Shown: piece after piece, positions 50,301 to 58,299 of the stretch
How the letters are laid out: each line of letters opens with the position of its first letter
Numbering within the stretch: the first letter of the stretch is position 1
Assembly (NCBI GenBank): GCA_945888325.1
Contig: CAMDAC010000006.1
Span: 62,001 to 126,000, forward strand
DNA: 64,000 nucleotides
Source of the DNA: Candidatus Sulfopaludibacter sp. SbA3
GTDB taxonomy: Bacteria > Pseudomonadota > Alphaproteobacteria > Caulobacterales > Hyphomonadaceae
Direction: 5' to 3'
Notes under the pieces: model-generated
What the model saw: the letters and a program-made list of their open reading frames with translations, nothing else
Database searches by the model: none
What the model was told of the DNA's origin: nothing
Translations under genes and position numbers: made by a program

Positions 50301-50541
50301 CCAGCCGATGGTCGTTTCGCTGGCCTATGCGGTGGCGTTTGCGCTGTTTGTGTCCCTGCTGATGGTGCCGGCGATGTATGCGATCGGTTCGGAAGTGGGC
50401 CGGGTGTTTGCCTGGACATGGGGCGGCAAGCCCTACCGCAATATCGGCGAGGGCTACTCGGGCCATGCCACCATCGACGAAGACGAGCTCATCGGCACGA
50501 GTGCAGGCCAGGGCCTTGGCCGGCCCTCGCCTGCCGAATAA
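47320..50541 (+). CDS. RND family efflux transporter permease (HAE1-like)
   Basis: A 1073-residue inner-membrane proton-driven exporter with 12 predicted helices in the usual two-fold repeat (helix 1 near residue 10; helices 2-6 near 335-490; second half near 530 and 870-1030). The paired Asp of helix 4, in GVIVDDAIVVGENIHKEVE, carry protons. The FFGIAAAAGVVINDNLVLID segment is the second-half counterpart. Drug, solvent or metabolite export is possible; substrate unknown. The long antisense frames here are shadows. Confidence 0.95.
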   Translation: MSGIVAWFARNSVAANLLMFIFFAGGVFGYSSMEREMFPVVKVSGASVSVAWTGASPRDIEDQIVTRIEEAVADINGLDRVTSTSSEGFGVVNIRGRDDIDMDTFLDEVKLRVDQINNLPQAAFEPQVERWEQRNWFMGLAVHSDLDARTLRKIGDKVRDEIAAQPGGELAVLQGTLSEQVSIEVSEEALRRFGLSLSDVANAVRQTSLNSSGGRIESPVGDVQLTARNLADTAEQFGEIIIRQSSEEGTVRVADVATVVDGFVSDKLQASFNGRATTFVMIPEPDNMDITRYAEGFRDYIKRANDPANGILPEGVKIDVLWDDSKTFQDRMDLITASALSGAILVMIVLLLFLRPIVAIWVTAGIFTAFAGSIMLFPVMGVSWNILSTFAVLLVIGVIVDDAIVVGENIHKEVESGRRDGIDAAVLGTQLVMKPVIFGVLTTIIAFLPWAFVTGPTRVFTQQITFVVVISLTISVIECLLILPAHLAHMKKQKFEGPTGNLMKFQRRIADSLLWFASNLYRPVLELVIKFRYATLAFFFSILAIAISLQSSGIVPFKFMPEIEADLIQVSIEMPDGTPFERVVQVRDQLQAGVIAATEITDKQHPEIDGGLIRDASIVAGGTSVQAWIGLVPPEERPEGVRSKDIADELRKATGEIQDAEEINFEFTFNRPDTGVTFALSHPDLDRLRASADLVKAHLATYSEAYDITDNLSSAAEEIQITMKPGAETLGITLADVSNQLRQAYFGELADRMARDGEDVEVRVRLPIEARNDLDSLAAIRIRTLDGREIPVTEVANFEYAPGINRIVRRNRVRSVSVGAEVLGEGGRARIMEAMEKDFWPQFKQEFPDVVRGEAGGFEQEQEFFADILKLVLMAIGAMYILLAIGFRSYTQPILLMMALPFAYCGAILGLAITGTPMAMFAFFGIAAAAGVVINDNLVLIDYVNKRRDEGAGAVQALVDAGVSRFRPILLTSLTTFVGLAPMLFEKSVQAQFLQPMVVSLAYAVAFALFVSLLMVPAMYAIGSEVGRVFAWTWGGKPYRNIGEGYSGHATIDEDELIGTSAGQGLGRPSPAE

Positions 50542-50611
50542 GTGGAGTAACGCGTTTCTGTTTCTACAATCGCTGCGCCCATGAAGGCGGGGCACCCAGG
50601 GAGTATTTCAC

Positions 50612-52798
50612 ATGAAGAAACTTTTGCTTGGCGCCGCGTCGCTCGCGCTGATCACCGCCTGTGCGCACCACAAGGACATCGCTGCGCCGGAACCGGCCGA
50701 AGCCGCGGCGCTTGCGCCCGCGAAACCTGCCGAGGAGCTGAAGCTGTCGTCGCCGGATGTCTGGGGCGCGTGGGGCCTCAACACGGAGACGCAGGACACC
50801 TCCGTGAAACCGGGCGACGATTTCAATGCCTATGTGAACGGCGCCTGGCTTTCGAGCTTCGAGATTCCCGCCGACCGGTCGCGCTATGGCTCGTTCGACC
50901 TGCTGCGCGAGAAGTCCGAGCAGCGCGTGCGCTTCATCATCGATGACCTCGCCGCCGCCGCCCCCGCGATCGACACGCCGGAAGGCAAGATTGGCGCGAT
51001 CTACAACGCCTACATGAATACCGACGCGATCAACGCTGCGGGTCTTGCGCCGGTAGCGCCGTACTTTACCAGAATCGACGCCGTCTCGAACCTCGACGAT
51101 CTGGCGAAGCTGACCGCCACGGTCGGTTATGCCTCGCCGATCAACGGCTTCGTGTTCGTCGATGACAAGGATCCCGAGACCTACATCTTCCAGATGTCAC
51201 TCGGCGGCCTCGGCATGCCGGACCGCGATTATTACCTGAAGGATGACGAGAAATCGGTCGAGCTGCGCGCCAAGTATGTGGAGCTGCTGACCTTCGTGCT
51301 CGGCAAGGCGGGCTATGCGGACCCGGCCGCGACGGCCGCAGAAGTGATGGCCTTCGAGACGGAGATTGCGAAGCTCGACTGGGACCGCACGGTCTCGCGC
51401 AATCCGGAAGTGACGTACAACAAGATGAGCCGCGAGGAATTCCTCGCGCTGTCGAGTGACTTCCCGATCCAGACGGCGCTCGACACGCTGGGCGTTGGCA
51501 CGCAGACGCACTTCCTGGTGGCGGAAATTCCTCCGACCAAGGAAGAGCTGGCTTCGGCCGGCCTGACGGCAGAAGATGCGGCCAAGCTCGGGGATGGCTT
51601 CAACGGCATTTTCGCGCTCACCTCGAAAACGCCGCTGGATACCTGGAAGGCGTACCTGAAAGCGCACTTCCTGATCGACCATGCGGATGTCCTGCCCGAG
51701 GAGATCGACAACGCGCAGTTCGCTTTCTACGGCAAGGCCCTGCGCGGCCAGCCGGAGCAGCGCGAGCGCTGGAAGCGCGCGGTGGCGGCGACCGAAGGCG
51801 TCGTCGGCGAGGCGATCGGCAAGGTGTTCGTCGAGCGTTACTTCCCGCCGGAGAACAAAGCGGAGATGGACAAGCTGGTGGTCAACCTGCGCAAGGCCAT
51901 GGACGCCAACATCGCGGAGCTTTCCTGGATGAGCGATGACACGAAAGTCAAAGCCGTCGAGAAGCTGAACACGTTCGATCCGAAGATCGGCTATCCGTCC
52001 AAATTCGAGACCTATGACACTCTCGTGGTGGGCTCCAGCGCGCTCGACAATGCGATGGCGGCCGCCCAATGGACCTTCGATGACAACCTGTCCTGGCTCG
52101 GCACGACCGTCGACAAGACCAAGTGGTTCATGACGCCGCAGACGGTAAACGCCTACTACAATCCGAGCTTCAACGAGATCGTGTTTCCGGCCGCCATCCT
52201 GCAGCCGCCCTTCTTCAACCTGTCGGCCGACCCGGCCATCAACTATGGCGGGATCGGCGGCGTGATCGGTCACGAGATGGGTCACGGCTTTGATGACCAG
52301 GGCGCGAAGTTTGACGCGGCCGGTGCCCTGAACAATTGGTGGACCGATACCGACCAGGCGGCGTTCCGCATGCTGACGGACGCGCTGGCGGCCCAGTATG
52401 ATGCCTATTGCCCGCTCGACGATGGAAAAACCTGCGTTAACGGACGCCTGACCCTCGGCGAGAATATTGGCGATGTCGGCGGTCTCTCGATGGCTTACAG
52501 GGCCTACCAGCTGAGCCTCGACACCGACGGCGATGGCACGGTCAGCGAGGCTGAACAGGCGCCGGTGATCGACGGCCTGAGCGGCGACCAGCGCTTCTTC
52601 CTCGGCTGGGCCCAGATCTGGCGCGCGAAATACCGGGACGAAGCGAAACGCCAGCAGCTGCTGACCGACCCGCACTCGCCGCCGGAGTACCGCATCAATG
52701 GTGTCGTCCGGAATTTCGACGAATGGTACGAAGCGTTTGATGTGGGTCCGGACGATACGCTGTACCTGCCACCGGAAGAGCGTATCCGCATCTGGTAA
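50612..52798 (+). CDS. M13 family zinc metallopeptidase (PepO/neprilysin-like) lipoprotein
   Basis: A 728-residue lipoprotein with the lipobox ITAC (Cys17). It begins the mature part with VKPGDDFNAYVNGAWL, typical of M13 enzymes. The zinc motif HEMGH falls near residues 554-558 (GGVIGHEMGHGFDDQGAKFD), the third zinc ligand is in GENIGDVGGLSMAYRA, and NAYYNPSFNEIVFPAAIL precedes the active site. It probably cleaves small peptides in the periplasm. It lies 70 bases after the RND operon and is followed by a terminator. Confidence 0.94.
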   Translation: MKKLLLGAASLALITACAHHKDIAAPEPAEAAALAPAKPAEELKLSSPDVWGAWGLNTETQDTSVKPGDDFNAYVNGAWLSSFEIPADRSRYGSFDLLREKSEQRVRFIIDDLAAAAPAIDTPEGKIGAIYNAYMNTDAINAAGLAPVAPYFTRIDAVSNLDDLAKLTATVGYASPINGFVFVDDKDPETYIFQMSLGGLGMPDRDYYLKDDEKSVELRAKYVELLTFVLGKAGYADPAATAAEVMAFETEIAKLDWDRTVSRNPEVTYNKMSREEFLALSSDFPIQTALDTLGVGTQTHFLVAEIPPTKEELASAGLTAEDAAKLGDGFNGIFALTSKTPLDTWKAYLKAHFLIDHADVLPEEIDNAQFAFYGKALRGQPEQRERWKRAVAATEGVVGEAIGKVFVERYFPPENKAEMDKLVVNLRKAMDANIAELSWMSDDTKVKAVEKLNTFDPKIGYPSKFETYDTLVVGSSALDNAMAAAQWTFDDNLSWLGTTVDKTKWFMTPQTVNAYYNPSFNEIVFPAAILQPPFFNLSADPAINYGGIGGVIGHEMGHGFDDQGAKFDAAGALNNWWTDTDQAAFRMLTDALAAQYDAYCPLDDGKTCVNGRLTLGENIGDVGGLSMAYRAYQLSLDTDGDGTVSEAEQAPVIDGLSGDQRFFLGWAQIWRAKYRDEAKRQQLLTDPHSPPEYRINGVVRNFDEWYEAFDVGPDDTLYLPPEERIRIW

Positions 52799-52820
52799 GG
52801 GTTAATCGCGGACTGAATGC

Positions 52821-52857
52821 GCGGCCGCTAGCCCAAATCCGGCAGGCGGCCGCAATT
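52821..52857 (+). terminator. Putative terminator after the M13 peptidase gene
   Basis: GCGGCCGC at 52821-52828 and 52846-52853 can pair (each is self-complementary) around a 17-base loop, followed by AATTTCATTTT. Confidence 0.55.
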
Positions 52858-52932
52858 TCATTTTAACTGGCGCGGAATATGCATCTGCGGTGGTGGAGTT
52901 GTTCCATTTTCGCCGCTGGAAGCCTGCCTAAG

Positions 52933-53259
52933 ATGTCCCTGCTGCCCCGCTTTTTCGGTTCCAAGAAGCCTGCGCTGGTCGAATCCGCGCGGGTGGAACA
53001 CGTTGCATCGGCCGTGCCGGACAGCGCACGTCCCGTGCGGGTACAGGTCTACCGCGAAGCCTATATCACCTATGAATCCGGTTATCGCCGCAAGGGCGTG
53101 GTGATGGATTTCACCGACACCGGCCTTCGCATCCGCTTTCCGACCAACGAGCTTTTGCCATCGATCGTCTCGGTCAATGCCCGCTCGGTGGGCATTGAAG
53201 GCGAAGCGGATGTGGTCTGGCAGAAGAATACGGAAACCGGACTGCGGCTTCGCAAGTAG
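52933..53259 (+). CDS. PilZ-domain protein
   Basis: A 108-residue single-domain protein. The PilZ-like core runs from RPVRVQVYREAYITYESGYR to the end, with RRKGVVMDFTDTGLRIRF matching the RxxxR/(D/N)xSxxG region, though Thr replaces the usual Ser and the first Arg motif is imperfect. PilZ domains bind cyclic di-GMP; binding here is uncertain. A GTG- or ATG-started longer frame from 52879 is possible, but ATG 52933 gives a normal N-terminus. It may link second-messenger state to surface behaviour. Confidence 0.72.
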   Translation: MSLLPRFFGSKKPALVESARVEHVASAVPDSARPVRVQVYREAYITYESGYRRKGVVMDFTDTGLRIRFPTNELLPSIVSVNARSVGIEGEADVVWQKNTETGLRLRK

Positions 53260-53351
53260 ACTTACCGTTCGCCTCAGGCGCGATCCGGCTTGCCAAAATT
53301 CGTCATCGGCGCACTCTGACCAAGCGTAAAGCGCAGGGAAGGAAACTCCGT

Positions 53352-53591
53352 ATGTCCATCATGAAATCCGAAGAGATCATGGCCGAGTCCCCGAAATCCT
53401 TCGAGGATGCCATCCAGGCCGCGATCAGCCGGTTCTCCAAGACCGTCCGCGGCCTTGCCTCGTGTCACATCAATTCGATGTCGACCACGATAAAGGACGG
53501 CAAGATCGACATGTACCGAGTCAACATGCAGATGACCTTCCAGGTCGATGCGGCGCCCGAGAAGAACGGGAACGGCAAGAAGAAGAAATAG
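53352..53591 (+). CDS. Dodecin-like small protein
   Basis: A 79-residue protein. The segment MAESPKSFEDAIQAAISRFS, then KTVRGLASCHINSMST, KDGKIDMYRVNMQMTFQVD follows the dodecin pattern (one helix plus strands; DGKI.EYRV motif) of flavin-storing dodecamers. The Trp that stacks on flavin in many dodecins is absent; the corresponding place reads LASCHINS. The Lys-rich tail (KNGNGKKKK) is unusual. It could form a related cage without flavin, or with another ligand. It lies 92 bases after the PilZ gene. Confidence 0.65.
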   Translation: MSIMKSEEIMAESPKSFEDAIQAAISRFSKTVRGLASCHINSMSTTIKDGKIDMYRVNMQMTFQVDAAPEKNGNGKKKK

Positions 53592-53675
53592 CGCCGCCGC
53601 CCGATCCGCAAATGGAGGGATGACGTCGCAGAAGTTCCGCCTATATCCACGCGGGAAAACGTCGTGGAGCCATTG

Positions 53676-54257
53676 ATGCGTCCTCTCACCGTCCTGCTTG
53701 CTGCCGCTGCCCTGCTCTCCGGGTGCGGCGCGCCCGCGCGCAGCGAACCGGCTGCCCCGCCTTCAACTCAGGAGACACCGTCCATGTCCGCCGCGCAGTT
53801 TACCTCGATCAACGGCAAGCCCCTCGATCTCACCGCCCTTGGCGCCAAGGCCATCCTGGTGGTGAACACCGCCTCGAAGTGCGGGTTCACCCCGCAATAC
53901 AAAGGCCTGCAGGCGCTCTACGAGGACAAGAAGGACGAGGGCCTGATCATCGTCGGCGTGCCGTCGAATGATTTCGGCGCGCAGGAGCCGGGCACCGAGG
54001 AAGAAGTGAAAACCTTCTGCGAGATCAATTACGGCGTCACCTTCCCGCTGACCAAGAAATACGCCGTGAAAGGCGCCTCGCAGCACCCCTTCTATGCCGG
54101 CGCGGTTGCCGCGTTGGGCAGCGAGGCGGAGCCCGCCTGGAACTTCCACAAGATCCTGGTCAAGGGCGACGGCACGCCGATCAAGGCCTACAGTTCCAAG
54201 GTCCGCCCCGACGACAAGGCGTTGCTGGCCGACATCGAGGCGGCACTCAAAGGCTGA
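53676..54257 (+). CDS. Glutathione peroxidase-family lipoprotein
   Basis: A 193-residue predicted lipoprotein (lipobox LSGC, Cys16) with a thioredoxin-fold peroxidase domain: the catalytic Cys in NTASKCGFTPQYKGLQALY, the Gln in SNDFGAQEPGT and Trp/Asn in AWNFHKILV. Such Cys-type enzymes usually use thioredoxin rather than glutathione. Location in the periplasm or outer membrane is inferred from the lipobox. ATG 53676 has GGAG 7 bases upstream; a GTG at 53664 is the alternative. Confidence 0.9.
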   Translation: MRPLTVLLAAAALLSGCGAPARSEPAAPPSTQETPSMSAAQFTSINGKPLDLTALGAKAILVVNTASKCGFTPQYKGLQALYEDKKDEGLIIVGVPSNDFGAQEPGTEEEVKTFCEINYGVTFPLTKKYAVKGASQHPFYAGAVAALGSEAEPAWNFHKILVKGDGTPIKAYSSKVRPDDKALLADIEAALKG

Positions 54258-54343
54258 CCCGCGCGTCACCTTGACGAAACTGCCCAGTCAGCGCCTAAGT
54301 CTGATAACAGCACCTGCACAAAAACTTCAGGAAGGAATGCCCC

Positions 54344-55525
54344 ATGTCTGAGAAAGATCCGGTTGTCATCGTTGGTATGGCGCGCACGCCGATGGGCGGC
54401 CTTCTGGGCGACCTTGCGGGCTTTTCGGCCAACGAACTCGGCGCCATGGCCATCAAGGCCGCCGTCGCCGAAGCCGGATTGAAGCCGGGCGAAGCCAATG
54501 AAGTGATCATGGGCAACTGCCTTCCTGCCGGTCAGGGCCAGGCGCCTGCGCGCCAGGCAGGCATCAAGTCCGGCGAAGATAAGGGCCTCGAAGCCACCAC
54601 CATCAACAAGATGTGCGGCTCCGGCATGCAGGCGGCCGTGATGGGCCGCAACGCGATCCTCGCGGGCGACGCCAATATCGTGATCGTCGGCGGCATGGAA
54701 TCGATGACCAACGCCCCGCACCTGCTGAACGTGCGCAAGGGCCACAAGTACGGCACGATGGGCGCCGAGGACCACATGGCCCTCGACGGCCTGACCGACG
54801 CCTATGCCAAGGGCCCGATGGGCGTGTTCGCCGACAAGATCGCCGGCGAGTATCAGTTCACTCGCGAGCAGCAGGACGCCTACGCCCTCGAGACGCTGAC
54901 CCGGGCGCAGAACGCCACCAAGAACGGCAAGTTCAAACGCGAGATCACGCCGGTCACCGTCAAGGGCAAGAAGGGCGACACGGTCATCGACACCGACCAG
55001 CTGCCGCGCGAGGCGATGCCGGACAAGATCCCGACGCTGAAGCCCGCCTTCTCGAAAGACGGCACGGTCACCGCCGCCAACGCCTCGGCGATTTCGGACG
55101 GCGCCGCGGCGCTCGTGCTGATGCGCGAATCCGAAGCCAAGAAGCGCGGCCTGAAACCGCTCGCCCGCATCGTCGCCTCGTCCAGCCACGCGCATGAGCC
55201 GGAATACTTCACCACGGCGCCTGTGCCCGCGATGAAGAAGGCGCTGGCAAAAGCCGGCTGGAAAATCGAGGACGTGGACCTCTGGGAGGTCAACGAGGCC
55301 TTCGCGGTCGTCCCGATGATCGCCATGAAAGAGCTCGGCATCAGCCATGACCGCGTCAATGTGAATGGCGGCGCCTGCGCGATGGGCCACCCGATCGGCG
55401 CCTCCGGCGCCCGCGTGCTGATCACGCTGATCGCGGCGATGGAAGACCGCGGCGCCAAGAAGGGCATGGCCTCGCTGTGCATCGGCGGCGGCGAAGGCAT
55501 CGCCATGGCGGTCGAGCGCGTGTGA
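54344..55525 (+). CDS. Acetyl-CoA acetyltransferase (thiolase)
   Basis: A 393-residue biosynthetic-type thiolase. The nucleophilic Cys91 lies in INKMCGSGMQA, the His in GGACAMGHPIGASGAR, and the second Cys in SLCIGGGEG. It condenses two acetyl-CoA to acetoacetyl-CoA or runs the reverse reaction, feeding polyhydroxybutyrate or ketone/fatty acid metabolism; no phaB or phaC is in the window. A strong terminator follows. Confidence 0.95.
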   Translation: MSEKDPVVIVGMARTPMGGLLGDLAGFSANELGAMAIKAAVAEAGLKPGEANEVIMGNCLPAGQGQAPARQAGIKSGEDKGLEATTINKMCGSGMQAAVMGRNAILAGDANIVIVGGMESMTNAPHLLNVRKGHKYGTMGAEDHMALDGLTDAYAKGPMGVFADKIAGEYQFTREQQDAYALETLTRAQNATKNGKFKREITPVTVKGKKGDTVIDTDQLPREAMPDKIPTLKPAFSKDGTVTAANASAISDGAAALVLMRESEAKKRGLKPLARIVASSSHAHEPEYFTTAPVPAMKKALAKAGWKIEDVDLWEVNEAFAVVPMIAMKELGISHDRVNVNGGACAMGHPIGASGARVLITLIAAMEDRGAKKGMASLCIGGGEGIAMAVERV

Positions 55526-55555
55526 ACCTTGCGTCGCCCAAAAAGGCTGAAACCC

Positions 55556-55595
55556 GGCCCGGACGATGCGACACGGCATCGTCCGGGCTTTTTCT
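55556..55595 (+). terminator. Rho-independent terminator after the thiolase gene
   Basis: CCCGGACGATGC (from 55558) pairs perfectly with GCATCGTCCGGG (to 55587) around GACACG, then CTTTTTCTTT. It excludes the longer upstream start of the next gene. Confidence 0.93.
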
Positions 55596-55613
55596 TTCAG
55601 GGGTGCGAGACCC

Positions 55614-56234
55614 ATGCCGCTTCAGAACCGGGTTGATCCGTTTGGCGCGTTGCAGGCCGTGCCGGACCGCGGCCTGTTCATGGGCAACCGGGGCGGCTGC
55701 TTTCATCGGGACGACCAGACGCTGAAGGACCGGCGCTGGACGAGCAAACGGTGGATCATCTGTGTGCTGAGCTTCAAGGACAGAAAGCGCAAGTTGATGC
55801 AGCCCGGGCTTTATACGGAGCTGTTTTTCCTGGATGAGGCGACCGCGCTGGCAGGCGGGCACCGGCCCTGCTTCGAATGCCGCCGCGCCGAGGCGAGCGC
55901 CTTCCGCGACGGCCTCATCACTCTCGGACACCTGCAGGCGGGCGAGACAATCGACAAGCTGGACGCGCTTGCCGCAGGCGAGATTCAGACGGTGCTGAGC
56001 GGTGCCCGGCCGCGCGAGGCCGTGGCGCCCTCCACCCTGCCCGATGGCGCTATCTATGCGACCGGCAGCGCGGCCTACCTCAAGCTCGACGGCGCGGCGC
56101 GGGCCTGGTCGTTCAAGGGGTATGGCGCGCGCCAGCCCCTGCATGCCTCCGGCGAGCGCCTGACACCACACATTACCTGCGAAGCGCTGCGCGCCGGCTA
56201 CAGACCCATCCTCCATCCCTCGGTGACCGCATGA
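55614..56234 (+). CDS. Uncharacterised conserved protein with CFECRR motif
   Basis: A 206-residue soluble protein beginning MPLQNRVDPFGALQAVPDRG. It has an FMGNRGG segment, a central LYTELFFLDEATALAGGHRP with CFECRRAEA, and a basic C-terminus. The N-terminal block is one I have seen in proteins of unknown function across bacteria; I cannot assign a reaction. The two Cys four bonds apart (CFEC) could bind metal. Its stop overlaps the next start (ATGA). Confidence 0.72.
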   Translation: MPLQNRVDPFGALQAVPDRGLFMGNRGGCFHRDDQTLKDRRWTSKRWIICVLSFKDRKRKLMQPGLYTELFFLDEATALAGGHRPCFECRRAEASAFRDGLITLGHLQAGETIDKLDALAAGEIQTVLSGARPREAVAPSTLPDGAIYATGSAAYLKLDGAARAWSFKGYGARQPLHASGERLTPHITCEALRAGYRPILHPSVTA

Positions 56235-57316
56235 CCCCTCCGCCTACAGAAGAAGAGATTGTCGCGCATTTCCGCGAGCAGGCCGTATTCTGCGGGGGGC
56301 TCGGCTCCCCGTTCATGGAGCAGCTCTGCGAGGTGATGGCGGATGACATCGAGGCGGGCGGACCCGTGGCGGCGCTGGTCGCGGGCTGGCCGACCAGTCC
56401 GCGGCGGGATGCCTTATCGCTGCGCATTGCGGGCTACCTGCATCACAGCGTGCTGATCGGCGCGGCAAAAGATCTGGCTGCGGCCTATCCGGCGCGGGAA
56501 AAGGCGTGGACGATGGCCGGGATCTGGCCGCTGGCGCGGGACTGGCTCGCGGCCACGCAGTCCGAGGCCCGGGCGTTCCTGAAATCTCCTCCGCAGACGA
56601 ACGAAGTGCGCCGCTCGGTTGCCCTGCTCCCCGGCTTCCTGAAGCTGGCGGCGCGGTTTCCAATGCCGATGCATCTTCTGGAGCTCGGCGCCAGTGCCGG
56701 TCTGAACCAGAACTGGGACCGGTTCGGCTATCGCACGGCCACATGGTCTCTTCCGGGCTCGAGCGGGGTGGAGATCGAGACCGATTGGAAAACGCCGCCG
56801 CCGGAGCATCTGGAGGCGCGGCCGCAGGTGGCGTCGCGCGCGGCGTGCGACCAGAATCCGATTGACGTGTCGAATCCGGACACCGCGCTGCGCCTCAAAT
56901 CCTATGTCTGGCCGGACCAGCCCGAACGCCTCGCCCGGATCGACGCGGCGATGGCGCTCGCGATCGAGACCGGCGTGAAGGTCGACAAGGCGGACGCCGC
57001 CGACTGGCTGAAGGCAAAACTGGCGGCGCGGCCGGCAAGCGGCCTGACCGTGATCTACCACTCGGTGTTCCTGCAATATCCGCCTGCGGACGTTCGCCGG
57101 GCGCTCCTCGACATGACGGAAGCGGCGGGCGCGGAAGCCACGCCAGCGCGGCCGCTGGCCTGGCTGTGTTTCGAACCCGGCGCCTTCTTCCAGGGGCCGG
57201 ACCAGACCGGCATCAATCCGAATGATTTCATCACCTACCTGAAGGTGTGGCCCGGCGGCGAAGAGCACCGGCTTTTGCGGTCGGACGGGCATGTGACGCG
57301 CGTCTCGGCAACCTGA
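56231..57316 (+). CDS. DUF2332 family protein
   Basis: A 361-residue cytosolic protein with EEIVAHFREQAVFCGGLGSP at the N-terminus, LLELGASAGLNQNWDRFGY around residues 155-175 (a methyltransferase-like glycine motif), and VIYHSVFLQYPP near 280. This pattern is DUF2332, of unknown function; the ELGASAG motif suggests a SAM-binding Rossmann fold. Starts far upstream are in-frame readthrough of the preceding gene. ATG 56231 overlaps its stop, so the pair is translationally coupled. Confidence 0.82.
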   Translation: MTPPPTEEEIVAHFREQAVFCGGLGSPFMEQLCEVMADDIEAGGPVAALVAGWPTSPRRDALSLRIAGYLHHSVLIGAAKDLAAAYPAREKAWTMAGIWPLARDWLAATQSEARAFLKSPPQTNEVRRSVALLPGFLKLAARFPMPMHLLELGASAGLNQNWDRFGYRTATWSLPGSSGVEIETDWKTPPPEHLEARPQVASRAACDQNPIDVSNPDTALRLKSYVWPDQPERLARIDAAMALAIETGVKVDKADAADWLKAKLAARPASGLTVIYHSVFLQYPPADVRRALLDMTEAAGAEATPARPLAWLCFEPGAFFQGPDQTGINPNDFITYLKVWPGGEEHRLLRSDGHVTRVSAT

Positions 57317-57396
57317 TTGCGTTTCGGACGTTAGATTTCTGGTCCCTTCCCGCGCGATTCGGGGTAAGATGACGCCAAGGCAAATCGGGCGGGCAC

Positions 57397-58290
57397 ATGA
57401 CGGACTATTACCAACTTCCGCCACCGGAGAAGAAGAAGCGCAGCCTGGTGTGGCTGTACCTGCTGCTGTTGCTGCTGTTCCTGCTGGGGCTGTGGGTGAC
57501 CTGGTGGTCGCTGCGCCTCCAGCCCGGCGAAATCGGCGAGGATCCGTTGCTGACCGCCACCGCAATGCCGGCCGCACCCTTGGTGCGGATGGTGCCGCCC
57601 GCGCCTGTGCCGGTGCCGGAGCCCGTTATAACTGCGGAAGCTGAGCCTGAGGCGCCGGTTGTTGAACCAACGCCTGAAGACGCAGCCGAACCGGAACCGC
57701 CGCCGCCGCTGTTCTCCGATGTCCGCTGGCGCGAGACGGCCCGGTTCACCGGCACGGACGCCGCCGGGCGCAGCGCCGAGTTCACCGCCTACGTGCTCGT
57801 CGGTGACGAGACCTGGACCTATTCCCGCGCCGATTCGATCTTTGCGGCAGGCCTCAGCGAGCCGGTCGAAACCGCCTTTGAGAAACTCGAGTTGGGCGCC
57901 GGCATCTGCGACCTGACAGGGGTGATCGCGGTGGGCGCGGCCTCGGTCGAGGGCACATCTGTTCAGAACACGTTCCTGTCTTTCACGCGCGGGCACGCCC
58001 TGCGCGCAGCCATCGGTGCCAACCTGCCCTGCGAGGCCGGCGCCCTGCCCACCGGCGTGCTGGACCTTGGCTATAGCCGGGCTGATGTCACCTGCCCTGC
58101 CGGCAAGGCGATCTGCCCGGAGCTCACCGCGCCGCAGCGGCCCATCGCCATGATACTGGCCGACGCCGAAGATCCGGAGACGGACATCGGGCAGGCCTTG
58201 CAGAGCGGTATCGCGGCGCATGAGGCGTCGGGTGCAGACGTGCTGCCAGGCGTGAAGGTCTCGGACTATTCGGCCTTCGACCTGCGCTAA
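57397..58290 (+). CDS. Membrane-anchored protein with Pro-rich linker
   Basis: A 297-residue protein: cytosolic basic N-terminus (PEKKKR), one membrane helix at about residues 17-41 (LVWLYLLLLLLFLLGLWVTW), a Pro/Glu/Ala-rich linker to about 105, then an extracytoplasmic domain of ~190 residues with three or four Cys (GICDL, LPCEAG, VTCPAGKAICPEL). I do not recognise the domain. The layout recalls envelope-spanning or stator-like proteins. Convergent with the Lrp gene. Confidence 0.65.
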   Translation: MTDYYQLPPPEKKKRSLVWLYLLLLLLFLLGLWVTWWSLRLQPGEIGEDPLLTATAMPAAPLVRMVPPAPVPVPEPVITAEAEPEAPVVEPTPEDAAEPEPPPPLFSDVRWRETARFTGTDAAGRSAEFTAYVLVGDETWTYSRADSIFAAGLSEPVETAFEKLELGAGICDLTGVIAVGAASVEGTSVQNTFLSFTRGHALRAAIGANLPCEAGALPTGVLDLGYSRADVTCPAGKAICPELTAPQRPIAMILADAEDPETDIGQALQSGIAAHEASGADVLPGVKVSDYSAFDLR

Positions 58291-58299
58291 GCGCGAAGC

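Noticed and set aside
47239-50595. An 1118-codon open frame antisense to the RND pump
   Set aside because: A shadow frame of the pump gene with Arg/His/Asp-rich composition and no domain.
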